64,000 nucleotides of DNA from Chloroflexota bacterium (GTDB lineage Bacteria; Chloroflexota; Anaerolineae; Promineifilales; Promineifilaceae): the NCBI GenBank assembly GCA_014584575.1, contig JACTMP010000013.1, positions 186,001 through 250,000 on the forward strand. The letters are read 5' to 3'. Positions 46,717-56,058 of this stretch are shown in pieces. Every line of letters begins with the position of its first letter. Within the stretch, counting starts at the first letter, position 1. The notes under the pieces were generated by a model. The model was not told the DNA's origin. It saw only the letters and a program-made list of their open reading frames with translations, and searched no databases. The translations under genes were made by a program, and so were the position numbers.

Positions 46717-47317
46717 CCCCTTCCAGCCGCCGAATCTCCTGTTCCAGCCGCTTCAGGCTCCGCGCCCGCAGCGGGCCAATGCTGCCTTCGGCGATGCCCA
46801 GGTCGCGGGCGATTTCTTCATACGGCCGTCGTGGTTCCTCAAAAAAGAGCGCACGAAGGAGCTGCTGATCCCGTTCCGGCAGACGGCTCAGGGCCGTTTG
46901 CACCAGGTATTGTTGCTCTAGCTGTTGCAGTTGCTCTTCAATGGTGGGAGCAGCCGCGTACAAGGTGTCTGGCAGGGGGTCAGAGTCGGGGGTCGCAGGG
47001 CGGTGAATCCGTTGCAGGCAGGCACGGCGGGTAACGGTCATCAACCAGGAATTCAGCCGGTGGCGGTCTTCCAGACCAGGCAGCCCTTCCAACAAAATGA
47101 GGCAGGTCTCCTGGAAAATTTCATCGGCAACTGACTTGGAAAAGCCAAAACGGAGGGGGATGGTGTAAATGAGACGGCCGTAACGCGCCAGCAACGCCGT
47201 CCAGGCCGCTTCTTCACCTGCCAGGCAGGCGGCGATCAATTCAGAATCCGGTATGGCTGACCAGTCAGTCGGGGAATCGGGCGGTAGTGGTGTGACGGGT
47301 TGCGGTTCAGTGTCCAA
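46697..47317 (-). CDS. ECF-type sigma-70 family RNA polymerase sigma factor
   Basis: A 206-residue sigma factor. Region 2 (about 40-105) includes LIYTIPLRFGFSKSVADEIFQETCLILLE and SWLMTVTRRACLQ. Region 4 (about 135-200) includes LSRLPERDQQLLRALFFEEP and the HTH YEEIARDLGIAEGSIGPLRARSLKRL. The start appears to be TTG at 47317 with a GAGGT site just upstream. It is the first gene of a minus-strand operon with anti-sigma-like, CHAT and subtilisin genes. Confidence 0.88.
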   Translation of the reverse strand: MDTEPQPVTPLPPDSPTDWSAIPDSELIAACLAGEEAAWTALLARYGRLIYTIPLRFGFSKSVADEIFQETCLILLEGLPGLEDRHRLNSWLMTVTRRACLQRIHRPATPDSDPLPDTLYAAAPTIEEQLQQLEQQYLVQTALSRLPERDQQLLRALFFEEPRRPYEEIARDLGIAEGSIGPLRARSLKRLEQEIRRLEGAVMRNT

Positions 47318-47517
47318 GTTGACCTCGCACCAATATGTGGAAAACAGTATATCGAGGCGGCTGGCTGACGGCCGTCAACCAACCAGGGTGGTTATAACAT
47401 TCGCCAGATTCTTTGTCAAAGCTATGGACTGCCCGTTCAGCACAAAGGCGATATAATGGGCACACCTTTTCACCTGGCAAGGTGACAAGGTGACACACTA
47501 ACAAGGTGCAGAAAAAG

Positions 47518-48210
47518 ATGACAGTAGCAATCAAGGTGGCAAAATTGGAACGGACTTTTGGCAGCGGTGACAACAGCATCCGGGCGCTGCGGGGGGTGGA
47601 TTTGCAAATTGACGCCGGGCAGTTTGTGGCTTTGAAGGGGCGCTCTGGCAGCGGCAAGACCACCTTGCTCAACTGCCTGGGTGGATTGGACGAACCCACC
47701 ACAGGCAACATTGAGATTTACGGCCGTGCCCTGCAAGGTCTCTCCGACAAAGAACGCACCATCTGGCGGCGCGCCGAAGTCGGTTTCATTTTCCAATCCT
47801 TTGGCCTCATCCCCACCCTCTCCGCTTTTGAAAATGTGGAATTGATGCTGCGCATTGCCAAAGCGCCGCGCCAGGAACGCGCCGAACGCGCCCAATACTG
47901 CCTGGATCTGGTAGGCTTGAGCAAATGGGCCGGACACCGGCCGTATGAAATGTCCGGCGGGCAGCAGCAGCGGGTGGCCATCGCCCGCGCCATTGCCAAC
48001 CGCCCCCGCCTCATCCTGGCCGACGAACCCACCGGCGAACTGGACAGCGAAACGGCTCAGGACGTACTCACCCTCTTCCGCCAGATTGTGAAGGAGGAAG
48101 AGATGACCATGCTCATGGCTTCCCATGACAGCCTGGTGGATGATTACGTAGACCAGGTGTTACACCTGCAAGATGGCGTCATCGCCCAGGTGGTACGGAA
48201 TGAAAATTAA
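47518..48210 (+). CDS. ABC transporter ATPase, LolD/MacB type
   Basis: A 230-residue ABC ATPase. Walker A is GRSGSGKTT near 38-46, the Q-loop [20 protein letters not shown] is near 92-111, the signature [15 protein letters not shown] is near 145, and Walker B is [14 protein letters not shown] near 163-176. The sequence fits the MacB/LolD/FtsE subgroup that works with FtsX-like permeases, but no permease gene is adjacent; the next gene is a mannosidase. The ATG at 47518 is used; the GTG at 47506 would add four residues. Confidence 0.88.
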   Translation: MTVAIKVAKLERTFGSGDNSIRALRGVDLQIDAGQFVALKGRSGSGKTTLLNCLGGLDEPTTGNIEIYGRALQGLSDKERTIWRRAEVGFIFQSFGLIPTLSAFENVELMLRIAKAPRQERAERAQYCLDLVGLSKWAGHRPYEMSGGQQQRVAIARAIANRPRLILADEPTGELDSETAQDVLTLFRQIVKEEEMTMLMASHDSLVDDYVDQVLHLQDGVIAQVVRNEN

Positions 48211-48241
48211 GCGCAGTTTTAACAAAACTTCGAGCTTTCTC

Positions 48242-48329
48242 CTGTCATTCCGAGGTCTTCCATGGAATCCCTACCAACTGACACTGCGTAGGGATTCCTC
48301 GCTCCACAGACTACGCTCGGAATGACAGG
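48242..48329. repeat. MITE-like repeat core, family A (third copy)
   Basis: CCTGTCATTCCGAGGTCTTC is mirrored by ACGCTCGGAATGACAGG around a TAGGGATTCC arm. The family's terminal inverted repeats are not recognisable here. It lies in the leader of the beta-mannosidase gene. Confidence 0.6.
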
Positions 48330-48356
48330 TCAACTTTGAAGTATATTTGGAGAAAT

Positions 48357-50849
48357 ATGAAGAAGATCACTCTCAACGGCCGTTGGCAACTCCACAAAAC
48401 AAACGAAACTGACACTATCCCGGCGACCGTGCCCGGTTGTGTACACACCGATTTGCTGGCAGCGGGCCAGATTCCTGACCCTTACTTCCGGGACAATGAA
48501 CTGGCGGTGCAATGGGTGAGCGAAACGGATTGGACGTATCGCCGCACGTTCACAGCGCCCGCCGATTTGCTGGCGCATGACTACGTGCTGCTGCACTGCG
48601 CCGGGCTGGATACGCTGGCGACGGTGACAGTGAACGGCTCTACCCTGGGTCAGACGGATAACCAGTTCCGCACCTGGGAATTTGACGTGAAGGCGATTTT
48701 ACGGCCGGGTGAGAATGAGATTGTGGTGGATTTTGCCGCGCCCTTGCCCTACGGCCGTGCCCGCAACCAGGAACGCTTTCTGCCCGGCTGGGGATTCAAT
48801 GTAGACAAACACCCCGGCGGCAACTGGCTGCGTAAATCTCCCTGCAACTACGGTTGGGATTGGGGGCCGCGCCTGACCACCAGCGGCATCTGGCGCGACA
48901 TCGAACTCATCGCCTACAACACCGCCCGCCTGACTGACGTTCACATCTTGCAGGATCATTCACAGTCGGGAGAGGTGACATTGACGGTACACACGGCCGT
49001 AGAAAATGGTCAATGGGCAATGGAAAATGGTCAATTGTCAATTGAGGTTTCCTATCAAGGGGAAACGGTAGCTTCGGCCACTTGTCAATTGCCAATTGAT
49101 CATTGCCAATTGACAATTCCTTCCCCTCGGCTTTGGTGGCCGAATGGGATGGGGGCACGGCCGTTGTATGAGGTAAAGGTGACACTGCTGGCCGACGGCG
49201 AACCCGAAGCGGCTTCGGGTCTTGAACTGGACACCATGCGCAAACGCATCGGTTTACGCACCTTGAAGCTGGACCGCCACGCTGACGAATGGGGCGAATC
49301 ATTCCAGTTTGTGGTCAACGGCGTGCCCTTTTTTGCCAAAGGGGCCAACTGGATACCGGCCGACACCTTCGTCAGCAGCATCAGCCCATCGCATTATCGC
49401 CAACTGCTGCAAGACACGGCCGTTGCCAACATGAACATGCTGCGCGTCTGGGGTGGCGGCATCTACGAAGCCGACATCTTCTATGACCTGTGTGACGAAC
49501 TGGGCATCTGCCTCTGGCACGATTTCATGTTTGCCTGCGCCACCTACCCCACCTTTGACGAAGCCTGGCTGGAAACAACCCGCCACGAACTGGCCTACCA
49601 GATACGCCGCCTGCGCCACCACGCCAGCCTGGCGCTCTGGTGCGGCAACAACGAAATGGAACAAGGGCTGGTGGGCAACGAGTGGACATCATATTGCATG
49701 AGTTGGGAGGATTACGGCCGTCTCTTCGACCAGCTTCTCCCCCAACTCGTCCAGGAATTAGACCCACAGACTGACTATTGGCCCAGCAGCCCACACACGC
49801 CGGTGGGCAACCGCACCAACTTCAACAATCCCAAGGCGGGCGACGCCCACATCTGGGACGTGTGGCACGGCAAACAACCGTTTGAGTTTTACCACACCTG
49901 CGAACACCGCTTTAACAGCGAGTTTGGCTTCCAATCCTTCCCCGAACCGCGCATGGTGGCGCAGTACACCCGGCCCGAAGACCGCAACATTACCAGCGCC
50001 GTCATGGAGCATCACCAGCGCAGCGGCATTGGCAACCAGACCATCATCCACTACATGCTGGACTGGTTCCGCTTCCCCACCTCGTTCGAGAACACGCTCT
50101 GGCTGAGCCAGATTGTGCAGGGCATGGCCATGAAATATGCCGTCGAACATTGGCGGCGCAGTATGCCGCGCGGCATGGGCACACTGTATTGGCAGCTAAA
50201 CGATTGTTGGCCGGTAGCCAGTTGGTCATCATTGGACAGCGACGGCCGTTGGAAAGCCCTGCACTATCTCGCCAAAAAGTTCTACGCGCCGCTGCTGGTA
50301 TCCGGCCTGGAAAATGCAGAAACAGGCACGGTGCAAATTCACACCACCAGCGACCGGTTGGAGGCTTTGGAAGGTGTGGTAAGCTGGCAGTTGATGACGG
50401 TGGCCGGGGAATTGTTGACGGAAGGGGGTACGGCCGTGACCCTCCCCCCCAACCAGAACAACCTGGTCGAAACGCTGAACCTGCAACATGTCCTGGCCGA
50501 ACACGGCCCACGCCGCCTGCTGCTCTGGCTGGCCTTGCAGGTGGACGGACAAACGGTCTCCACCAACCTGGTGCATTTTGTCCGCCCCAAACATCTGGAA
50601 CTGCCCGATCCGCAGTTAGAAATGCAGGTGGTAGACAATACTCATCTAACGCTCACCGCCCACAAACCGGCCCTGTTTGTGTGGGTGGAATCGTTGGCGG
50701 CGGACGGCCGTTTCGCCGACAACTTCTTCCATCTACGCCCCGGCGAAATCGTGACCATCACCACGCAAATGGCCGATGGTTCACCACTTAAACCAGAAAA
50801 TCTACGCGCCCAATCCCTTTACGACACGTACCAGAGCGGTAATCGGTAA
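48357..50849 (+). CDS. Beta-mannosidase, glycoside hydrolase family 2
   Basis: An 830-residue cytoplasmic GH2 enzyme that removes terminal beta-mannose from oligosaccharides. The N-terminal jelly roll starts with LNGRWQLHKTNE, and VPGCVHTDLL is typical of beta-mannosidases. The acid/base Glu is in CGNNEMEQG (near 432), and the nucleophile Glu is in FNSEFGFQSFPEP (near 522). The ATG at 48357 has TTGGAG upstream. Residues about 215-255 are encoded by an in-frame word-repeat insertion (see repeat at 49003), and the last four codons run into a hairpin. Confidence 0.92.
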   Translation: MKKITLNGRWQLHKTNETDTIPATVPGCVHTDLLAAGQIPDPYFRDNELAVQWVSETDWTYRRTFTAPADLLAHDYVLLHCAGLDTLATVTVNGSTLGQTDNQFRTWEFDVKAILRPGENEIVVDFAAPLPYGRARNQERFLPGWGFNVDKHPGGNWLRKSPCNYGWDWGPRLTTSGIWRDIELIAYNTARLTDVHILQDHSQSGEVTLTVHTAVENGQWAMENGQLSIEVSYQGETVASATCQLPIDHCQLTIPSPRLWWPNGMGARPLYEVKVTLLADGEPEAASGLELDTMRKRIGLRTLKLDRHADEWGESFQFVVNGVPFFAKGANWIPADTFVSSISPSHYRQLLQDTAVANMNMLRVWGGGIYEADIFYDLCDELGICLWHDFMFACATYPTFDEAWLETTRHELAYQIRRLRHHASLALWCGNNEMEQGLVGNEWTSYCMSWEDYGRLFDQLLPQLVQELDPQTDYWPSSPHTPVGNRTNFNNPKAGDAHIWDVWHGKQPFEFYHTCEHRFNSEFGFQSFPEPRMVAQYTRPEDRNITSAVMEHHQRSGIGNQTIIHYMLDWFRFPTSFENTLWLSQIVQGMAMKYAVEHWRRSMPRGMGTLYWQLNDCWPVASWSSLDSDGRWKALHYLAKKFYAPLLVSGLENAETGTVQIHTTSDRLEALEGVVSWQLMTVAGELLTEGGTAVTLPPNQNNLVETLNLQHVLAEHGPRRLLLWLALQVDGQTVSTNLVHFVRPKHLELPDPQLEMQVVDNTHLTLTAHKPALFVWVESLAADGRFADNFFHLRPGEIVTITTQMADGSPLKPENLRAQSLYDTYQSGNR
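49003..49124 (+). repeat. Word-repeat insertion inside the beta-mannosidase gene
   Basis: Tandem words such as AAATGGTCAATGGGCAATGG and GTCAATTGTCAATTG are followed by the inverted set CAATTGCCAATTGATC and CCAATTGACAATTCC. This is the architecture of this genome's intergenic hairpins but in frame within a coding region. It encodes a linker-like stretch (ENGQWAMENGQLSIEV and CQLPIDHCQLTIPS) between beta domains. Confidence 0.75.
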
Positions 50850-50899
50850 ACGGTGATCAGTAATCGGCTCTGTGACCGATAACTGATCACCGATTACCG
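50837..50899. repeat. Word-repeat hairpin, family G
   Basis: CGGTAATCGGTAAACGGTGA words are followed by inverted TGATCACCGATTACCG. It overlaps the mannosidase stop codon. One-armed related words occur at 24524-24566 after the OmpA-fusion gene. Confidence 0.65.
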
Positions 50900-51006
50900 A
50901 CAACCTCTTCATAAAAACGGCCGTTCCCCACGTATATTCCTACGATAAACCAACGAACCGCCGGTTCAGCCGCCACCAGGGAAGAGGTGTGCTAAAATCC
51001 CCGGCA

Positions 51007-51040
51007 AATGTAACGCGATTTTGCAAAATCGCGTTACATT
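51007..51040. repeat. Perfect 34-nt palindrome upstream of MoxR
   Basis: AATGTAACGCGATTTTG and its exact complement form a gapless palindrome 35 bases before the MoxR start. It could be a hairpin in the leader or an operator; its position within a 225-bp intergenic region fits either. Confidence 0.7.
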
Positions 51041-51074
51041 ACAACACAATTACTCATCCTATAAGGAGCAACAC

Positions 51075-52025
51075 ATGGCTGAAATTGAAACTGTAGCCAA
51101 CCGTATTATTGAGAATGTTGAGCGTGTGATTGTGGGTAAACGCGCCGAAGTGCAGCTTACCGTGATGGGGCTGTTGAGCCAGGGACACATCCTCATCGAA
51201 GATGTGCCCGGCGTCGGCAAAACGGTGCTGGCAAAATCCCTCTCAAAATCTGTTGGCTGCGCCTTCCAGCGCATCCAGTTCACGCCCGACATGCTGCCCA
51301 GCGATGTCACCGGCGTCTCCGTCTTTAACCAGCGTGACCGCGAATTTGAATTCCGTCCTGGTCCCATCCACGCCCAAATTGTGCTGGTGGACGAAATCAA
51401 CCGCGCCACCCCCAAAACGCAGTCTGCCCTGCTGGAAGCAATGGAAGAAAAACAGGTGACGGTAGACGGCCACACCTACCGGCTTGGCCCCCCGTTCATG
51501 GTATTAGCCACACAAAACCCCATTGAATACGAAGGCACCTTCCCCCTGCCGGAAGCGCAGCTCGACCGCTTCCTGCTGCGCATCCACCTGGGCTATCCCA
51601 GCCGGGCGCATGAAATTGAGATTCTCGACCGTCAGCAGCATACCCATCCCGTGGATGAATTGGAGCAGGTGGTGTCGGTGGATGAGTTGTTGGCAGTGCA
51701 AACGGCCGTGAAAGACATCTACATAGACACCCTCGTCAAAGAATACATCGTCGAAATCGTGCGCCAGACGCGGGAACACCCCGATGTCTACCTGGGTTCC
51801 AGTTCACGTGGCGCGCTGGCCATGTACCGGCTGGCCCAGGCCCGCGCCGCCATGCTCGGCCGTGATTATGTGCTGCCCGACGACGTGAAAGTCTTGGCCA
51901 GCGCCGCCCTCAGCCACCGCATCATCGTCGGCCCCGCCGCCCGCATCAAGGACGTGGAACCGGCGCAAATCGTCCAGGACATCCTCGACCGCATCCCGGT
52001 GCCGGGGGCGCAGGTGAAAGCGTAA
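51075..52025 (+). CDS. MoxR-family AAA+ ATPase
   Basis: A 316-residue AAA+ ATPase. Walker A is [13 protein letters not shown] near 43-55, Walker B is [13 protein letters not shown] near 104-116, and [22 protein letters not shown] is the conserved MoxR sensor region. MoxR proteins act as chaperones, usually with a DUF58 and VWA protein encoded alongside. Here DUF58 follows at 52119, but no VWA gene is adjacent. The ATG at 51075 has AAGGAG upstream. Confidence 0.93.
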   Translation: MAEIETVANRIIENVERVIVGKRAEVQLTVMGLLSQGHILIEDVPGVGKTVLAKSLSKSVGCAFQRIQFTPDMLPSDVTGVSVFNQRDREFEFRPGPIHAQIVLVDEINRATPKTQSALLEAMEEKQVTVDGHTYRLGPPFMVLATQNPIEYEGTFPLPEAQLDRFLLRIHLGYPSRAHEIEILDRQQHTHPVDELEQVVSVDELLAVQTAVKDIYIDTLVKEYIVEIVRQTREHPDVYLGSSSRGALAMYRLAQARAAMLGRDYVLPDDVKVLASAALSHRIIVGPAARIKDVEPAQIVQDILDRIPVPGAQVKA

Positions 52026-52029
52026 AGAG

Positions 52030-52096
52030 GGAGATTAAGAGATTGAGAGATTAGGAGATTGCCCGTAATCTCCTAATCTCTCAATCTCCCAATCTC
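52030..52096. repeat. Word-repeat hairpin, family E
   Basis: GGGAGATTAAGAGATTGAGA-type words are followed by inverted AATCTCTCAATCTCCC words. It lies between MoxR and DUF58 genes, which would normally be tightly coupled. Confidence 0.75.
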
Positions 52097-52118
52097 GTTC
52101 CTAAAAGCAGAGTTAACT

Positions 52119-53441
52119 GTGAGAAAGTATTTACGCCGCATAAACATTAGCCAGCGGCGCACCACCGTCATTGTGTTGGCAATCGTGGCGCTGGTGGGCG
52201 GGCTAACCACCGGGCGCGACATCTGGTTTAGCCTGGCTTATTTGCTGGGGCTGCTGCTCATCATCTCGTTCATTTGGGCGTATGCCAACATCCGCTTTGT
52301 GCATTTGTCACGCCTCACCCGCACGCGCCGCACCCAGGTGGGACGGCCGTTGGAAGAACGTTTCACCGTGCGCAATACCTGGTACATCCCCAAGCTGTGG
52401 CTGGAAGTGCGCGACTACGCCACCCTGCCCGGCCACTTTACCAGCCACGTCGTCCACAATTTAGGGATGCACGACTCTTATAGCTGGCGCGTCAACACCA
52501 TTTGCCGCGAACGCGGCCGTTATCAGCTTGGCCCGCTGCGCCTGCGTAGCAGCGACCCCTTCGGCCTTTTCCCCATGGAAAAGGACATCACCCCCACCAC
52601 CAACGTCGTCATCTTCCCCCTTACCTTTGACATTCACCACTTTGCCCTGCCCATCGGCATTTTGCCCGGCGGCGACGCCCTGCGCCGCCGCACCCACGTC
52701 GTCACCACCAACGCCGCCGGGGTGCGCGACTATGTGCCCGGCGACAGCTTCAGCCGCATCCATTGGCGCAGCACCGCCCGCCGCGACCGGCTCATCGTCA
52801 AGGAGTTTGAACTCGATCCCCTGGCCGACATATGGATTGTGCCCGACATGGCTGTGTTCGATCATGTGTCCGCCGCCCACCCGGAAGCCACACCCCGATC
52901 AGGCAGCGGCGATGTCCCCTCCTGGTTAACGCCGGAAAAATTCACCTTGCCAGAATCCACCGAGGAGTACACCGTCACCATTGCCGCTTCGCTGGCGCAG
53001 TATTTTTTGCGGCAGGATCGGGCGGTGGGCATGGTGGCTTACGGGCAGAGCGCCGAAATTTTGCAGCCAGACCGGGGCGAGCGGCAGCTCAATCGCATTT
53101 TGGAAACGCTGTCGGTGCTGCGAGCTAAGGGTCAGGTGCCCATTAGCGATATGCTCAATGCGGAGGCACACCTGTTTCCACGGGGTACGACCCTTATCGT
53201 TGTCACGCCCACGCCGCGGGAACAGTGGGCTACAGCGTCACGCCAGTTGGCGCGGCGCGGCTTGCGGCTGGTGACGGTACTGGTCAACCCGGCCTCATTT
53301 GGCAGCAGCCGCTCCACCGACAAACTGGCCGTCATGTTACAGGCCAACGGTATGGTGACGTACATGGTGAATAATGGGGATAACCTGACGGCCGTGCTCA
53401 GCCGCACCGCCCGCCAACCGGGGCATTTTTCACTGACGTAA
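52119..53441 (+). CDS. DUF58 domain protein
   Basis: A 440-residue protein with two N-terminal membrane helices (about 17-60). The DUF58 signature is DYVPGDSFSRIHWRSTARRD near 204-223, followed by a VWA-like fold (LADIWIVPDMAVF, near 235). GTG is the likely start. DUF58 proteins are partners of MoxR ATPases in envelope or metalloprotein assembly. The gene is convergent with aroB and separated from it by a hairpin. Confidence 0.88.
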   Translation: MRKYLRRINISQRRTTVIVLAIVALVGGLTTGRDIWFSLAYLLGLLLIISFIWAYANIRFVHLSRLTRTRRTQVGRPLEERFTVRNTWYIPKLWLEVRDYATLPGHFTSHVVHNLGMHDSYSWRVNTICRERGRYQLGPLRLRSSDPFGLFPMEKDITPTTNVVIFPLTFDIHHFALPIGILPGGDALRRRTHVVTTNAAGVRDYVPGDSFSRIHWRSTARRDRLIVKEFELDPLADIWIVPDMAVFDHVSAAHPEATPRSGSGDVPSWLTPEKFTLPESTEEYTVTIAASLAQYFLRQDRAVGMVAYGQSAEILQPDRGERQLNRILETLSVLRAKGQVPISDMLNAEAHLFPRGTTLIVVTPTPREQWATASRQLARRGLRLVTVLVNPASFGSSRSTDKLAVMLQANGMVTYMVNNGDNLTAVLSRTARQPGHFSLT

Positions 53442-53506
53442 TCCGTAATTCGTAAACCGTTATCCGTAATCGGATTACGGTTTACGGCTCACGGTTCACG
53501 GATCAC
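53440..53506. repeat. Word-repeat hairpin between convergent DUF58 and aroB
   Basis: TAATCCGTAATTCGTAAACC words face inverted GGATTACGGTTTACGG words, with further copies (CTCACGGTTCACGG) extending into the end of aroB. It is a likely bidirectional terminator by position. Confidence 0.65.
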
Positions 53507-54547
53507 CGCCATCACATCCTCCTCCCCCACCTCATCGGCTACAAACACCTGCCCCACGTCCCGCAGCAGGATAAAACGTAATCGCATCCCCACCTTTTTC
53601 TTGTCGCTAAACATGGCCTGGTAAATGGCCTCGGCCGGTAAATCGGCCGGGATGCGTGTGGGCAGGTCTACCTGACGCAAAACAGCTTCTATCCGCGCCG
53701 GTAAACCCGTATCACAATACCCCAATCGCGCCGAAAGATGGGCGGCGGCGACCAATCCCATAGCCACCCCCTGCCCATGCGCCACCCGGTAGCCGCTCAC
53801 CTGCTCGATAGCGTGGCCGAAGGTGTGACCCAGGTTGAGGACGGCCCGACGGCCGTGTTCAAACGGATCTTCCTGTACCACATCCCGCTTCACCCGGATA
53901 GCATCGCTGACTAATGTTTGCAGCCGCACGGGGGACATGCTGCGCAGCCGCCGCCCCTCGTCTTCAATTTGCATGAACAGCCGGGGGTTGCTGATCAGGC
54001 CATGTTTGATCACCTCGGCCATCCCGGCAGCAAACTCGGCCGGGGGCAAGGTTTGTAGGGTGGTGATGTCGGCGAGAACGGCCGTTGGCTGCTTAAACGC
54101 CCCCACCAGATTCTTCCCTTCCGGCAAATCTACTCCAGTCTTGCCACCCACACTGGCATCTACCATCGCCAGCAGGCTGGTGGGGCACTGCACAAAGTCC
54201 ACGCCACGCATGTAGGTGGCGGCCACAAAACCGGCCATATCCCCCACCACGCCGCCGCCCAACGCTACAATGGTGCCCGTGCGGTCTATGCCCGCCGCCA
54301 AAAGCTGGCCGTACAGCCCATTCACGGTTTGTAACGTTTTGTGCTGCTCCCCGTCTGGCACAGTCAACACACAATCCACTGGGCTAACCTGCGCTGCGTA
54401 CAGCGGCCCCACCTGATCATTCGTAACCACCGCCACCGGCCCGCGAATGTGCGCCAACTCGCGCAAACGCGGCAGCAGCCCGCTACCGACGATGACGTCA
54501 TATTGCCCGTCGGGATGTTTCACATTGAGTATCGTTGCTTCATTCAT
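53489..54547 (-). CDS. aroB: 3-dehydroquinate synthase
   Basis: A 352-residue NAD- and metal-dependent enzyme for step 2 of the shikimate pathway. Characteristic segments are VVTNDQVGPLYA, VPDGEQHKTL, the NAD-binding GGGVVGDMAGFVAATYMRG (near 97-115), and the metal-ligand regions EVIKHGLI, NLGHTFGHAIE and HGQGVAMGL. It is the last gene of an aroK-HIT-aroB operon, starting 13 bases after the HIT stop. Confidence 0.95.
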   Translation of the reverse strand: MNEATILNVKHPDGQYDVIVGSGLLPRLRELAHIRGPVAVVTNDQVGPLYAAQVSPVDCVLTVPDGEQHKTLQTVNGLYGQLLAAGIDRTGTIVALGGGVVGDMAGFVAATYMRGVDFVQCPTSLLAMVDASVGGKTGVDLPEGKNLVGAFKQPTAVLADITTLQTLPPAEFAAGMAEVIKHGLISNPRLFMQIEDEGRRLRSMSPVRLQTLVSDAIRVKRDVVQEDPFEHGRRAVLNLGHTFGHAIEQVSGYRVAHGQGVAMGLVAAAHLSARLGYCDTGLPARIEAVLRQVDLPTRIPADLPAEAIYQAMFSDKKKVGMRLRFILLRDVGQVFVADEVGEEDVMAVIREP

Positions 54548-54559
54548 GGCCTACTTCTT

Positions 54560-54943
54560 TCAACTTCTCCGGTTTGTTTCCTGCTTCAACCAATAGCGGA
54601 TGCCCTTCCCGGCCAACGGCTCGTCGGCGTAGCGGGGGATGACGTGCAGATGGGCATGGAAGACCTCTTGCCCACCCACTGCGCCCACATTCCAGCCAAC
54701 GTTATAACCATCGGGCGCGTGTTGCGCATCCAGCCAATTTTTCACGCGCTGTAGCAAGGCGTAGGTGTCTTGCCACTCTACGGCCGTCAACTCAAAAACC
54801 GTCTCCTGGTGTTGTTTAGGGATGATCAACCCGGAGCCAATCAAGACCGGTTGCGGCTGTTGCAAAAACAGGCATGAACCGTGTTCTAAAATGATTTCTG
54901 CCTCATTCAGCCAGGGGGGGCAAAAGGGACACGGCCGTATCAT
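54560..54943 (-). CDS. HIT-family nucleotide hydrolase
   Basis: A 127-residue histidine-triad protein. The catalytic HAHLHVIPR (HxHxHxx) is near residues 95-103, and CPFC at the N-terminus recalls the zinc-binding CxxC of some HIT proteins. It probably hydrolyses nucleoside phosphoramidates or adenylylated amines. Its ATG overlaps the aroK stop by 4 bases (ATGA), showing translational coupling; there is no known shikimate role. Confidence 0.88.
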   Translation of the reverse strand: MIRPCPFCPPWLNEAEIILEHGSCLFLQQPQPVLIGSGLIIPKQHQETVFELTAVEWQDTYALLQRVKNWLDAQHAPDGYNVGWNVGAVGGQEVFHAHLHVIPRYADEPLAGKGIRYWLKQETNRRS

Positions 54944-55488
54944 GATCTTCGCGTCCCTTCGTGTCTTTTACGAAGCCCTTCGCGCCCTTCGCGGATCAAA
55001 CTGCTTATCTCCGCCACCACTTCGGCAGCCGTTTTGCCCGTTGTGTCAATTTGAGGATAACGGCCGTACCCCACTGCCCTTTCTGCTAACAATTCCCGAA
55101 TCCGCGCTGCGGGATCGGGTACATTGAGCAACGGCCGTTGTCCATCCTCCTGTATCCGCGCCAGAATCTCCTCTGGCTTGGCCATCAGGCAAAAAACACG
55201 GCCGTTTTGTTCCAGAGCTTCAGCGTTAATCGGGTCGAGCATCAACCGGCCACCAGTAGCAACCACCAGATCAGATTGTGCAGCTAATTCCAGGGACACG
55301 GCCGTTTCCAACCCCCGGAAATACGCCTCGCCTTCTTCAGCAAAGATGGTGGGGATGGTACGGCCGTCGCGCCGCATAATCAGTTCATCCGTATCCACAA
55401 AAGCAAAACCCAATCGCTCGGCCAGCAGCTGCCCCACGGTAGATTTGCCTGTACCCATAAAGCCGGTCAATACAATGTTGGCTGCCAT
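54940..55488 (-). CDS. aroK: Shikimate kinase
   Basis: A 182-residue P-loop kinase that phosphorylates shikimate. The start MAANIVLTGFMGTGKST carries Walker A. FVDTDELIMRRDGR is the shikimate/Mg2+ binding region, and VVATGGRLMLDP matches the family GGG segment with a Gly-Gly-Arg. The ATG at 55488 is chosen, since the upstream in-frame extension is not conserved-looking. The C-terminal end (REGREGLRKRHEGTRRS) is encoded by GCGAAGG-type word repeats like those at 60428-60455, so the tail may come from an intergenic repeat. Confidence 0.92.
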   Translation of the reverse strand: MAANIVLTGFMGTGKSTVGQLLAERLGFAFVDTDELIMRRDGRTIPTIFAEEGEAYFRGLETAVSLELAAQSDLVVATGGRLMLDPINAEALEQNGRVFCLMAKPEEILARIQEDGQRPLLNVPDPAARIRELLAERAVGYGRYPQIDTTGKTAAEVVAEISSLIREGREGLRKRHEGTRRS

Positions 55489-55529
55489 AAAAAAAAGAGA
55501 GCGGCCGTGACCGGCCACCCTCCAGCTTG

Positions 55530-56051
55530 TTAAATCTCCAGATAAAACTTCCACGCTTCAGGCACATTGCCAGACGCCACCAGGTAATCTACCCGCGGCG
55601 TTTTGGGTTCCCAACGCAGGGTCATACCGGCTTCGTGCGGGGTGCGGTCATTTTTACGGCCGTTACAATCCGCACAGGCACAGGCCGTATTCACCCACGT
55701 GTTCCGCCCGCCGCGACTTTTCGGCAGCAGGTGGTCAATGGTGAAGTCGTTAGGGTGCAGAACACGGCCGTGACGCTTCTCCCCGGCACGCACCCCACAA
55801 TACACACAGGTATACCCATCTCGCCGCAGTACGCCCTGGCGACTCCAGCGTGTGCCCCTCTTGGGCACATTCACATACCGCCGCAGCCGCAGCACGGTGG
55901 GAATGGGGCGCGTTTCGGCAATGCCCGCCAGCGCCACCACCTCATCCGTCACCGCGTCCACCGCCTCGCGCAGCAGCAGCGACAGCGCCCGTTTCTTGGG
56001 AATCACTGCCAGTGGTTCGTATGTGGCATTTAAGAGCAGGATTGCTGCCAT
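55530..56051 (-). CDS. HNH endonuclease
   Basis: A 173-residue HNH protein. The zinc-bearing core has CVYCG (near 84-88) and CADCNGRK (near 128), with the catalytic DFTIDHLLPKSRGG between them. RRDGYTCVYCGV is typical of the single-domain McrA-like family found in many bacteria. The role is unknown; it is not next to a methyltransferase. It follows the Ro60 gene across a hairpin, in the same direction. Confidence 0.87.
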   Translation of the reverse strand: MAAILLLNATYEPLAVIPKKRALSLLLREAVDAVTDEVVALAGIAETRPIPTVLRLRRYVNVPKRGTRWSRQGVLRRDGYTCVYCGVRAGEKRHGRVLHPNDFTIDHLLPKSRGGRNTWVNTACACADCNGRKNDRTPHEAGMTLRWEPKTPRVDYLVASGNVPEAWKFYLEI

Positions 56052-56058
56052 GTTCATC

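Noticed and set aside
51075-53441. MoxR-VWA-type bacterial defence or conflict system
   Set aside because: MoxR and DUF58 are a common housekeeping pair; no effector or nuclease is attached.
55530-56051. HNH gene as part of a restriction-modification system or homing element
   Set aside because: No methyltransferase, specificity subunit or intron is adjacent; the protein is the common stand-alone type.
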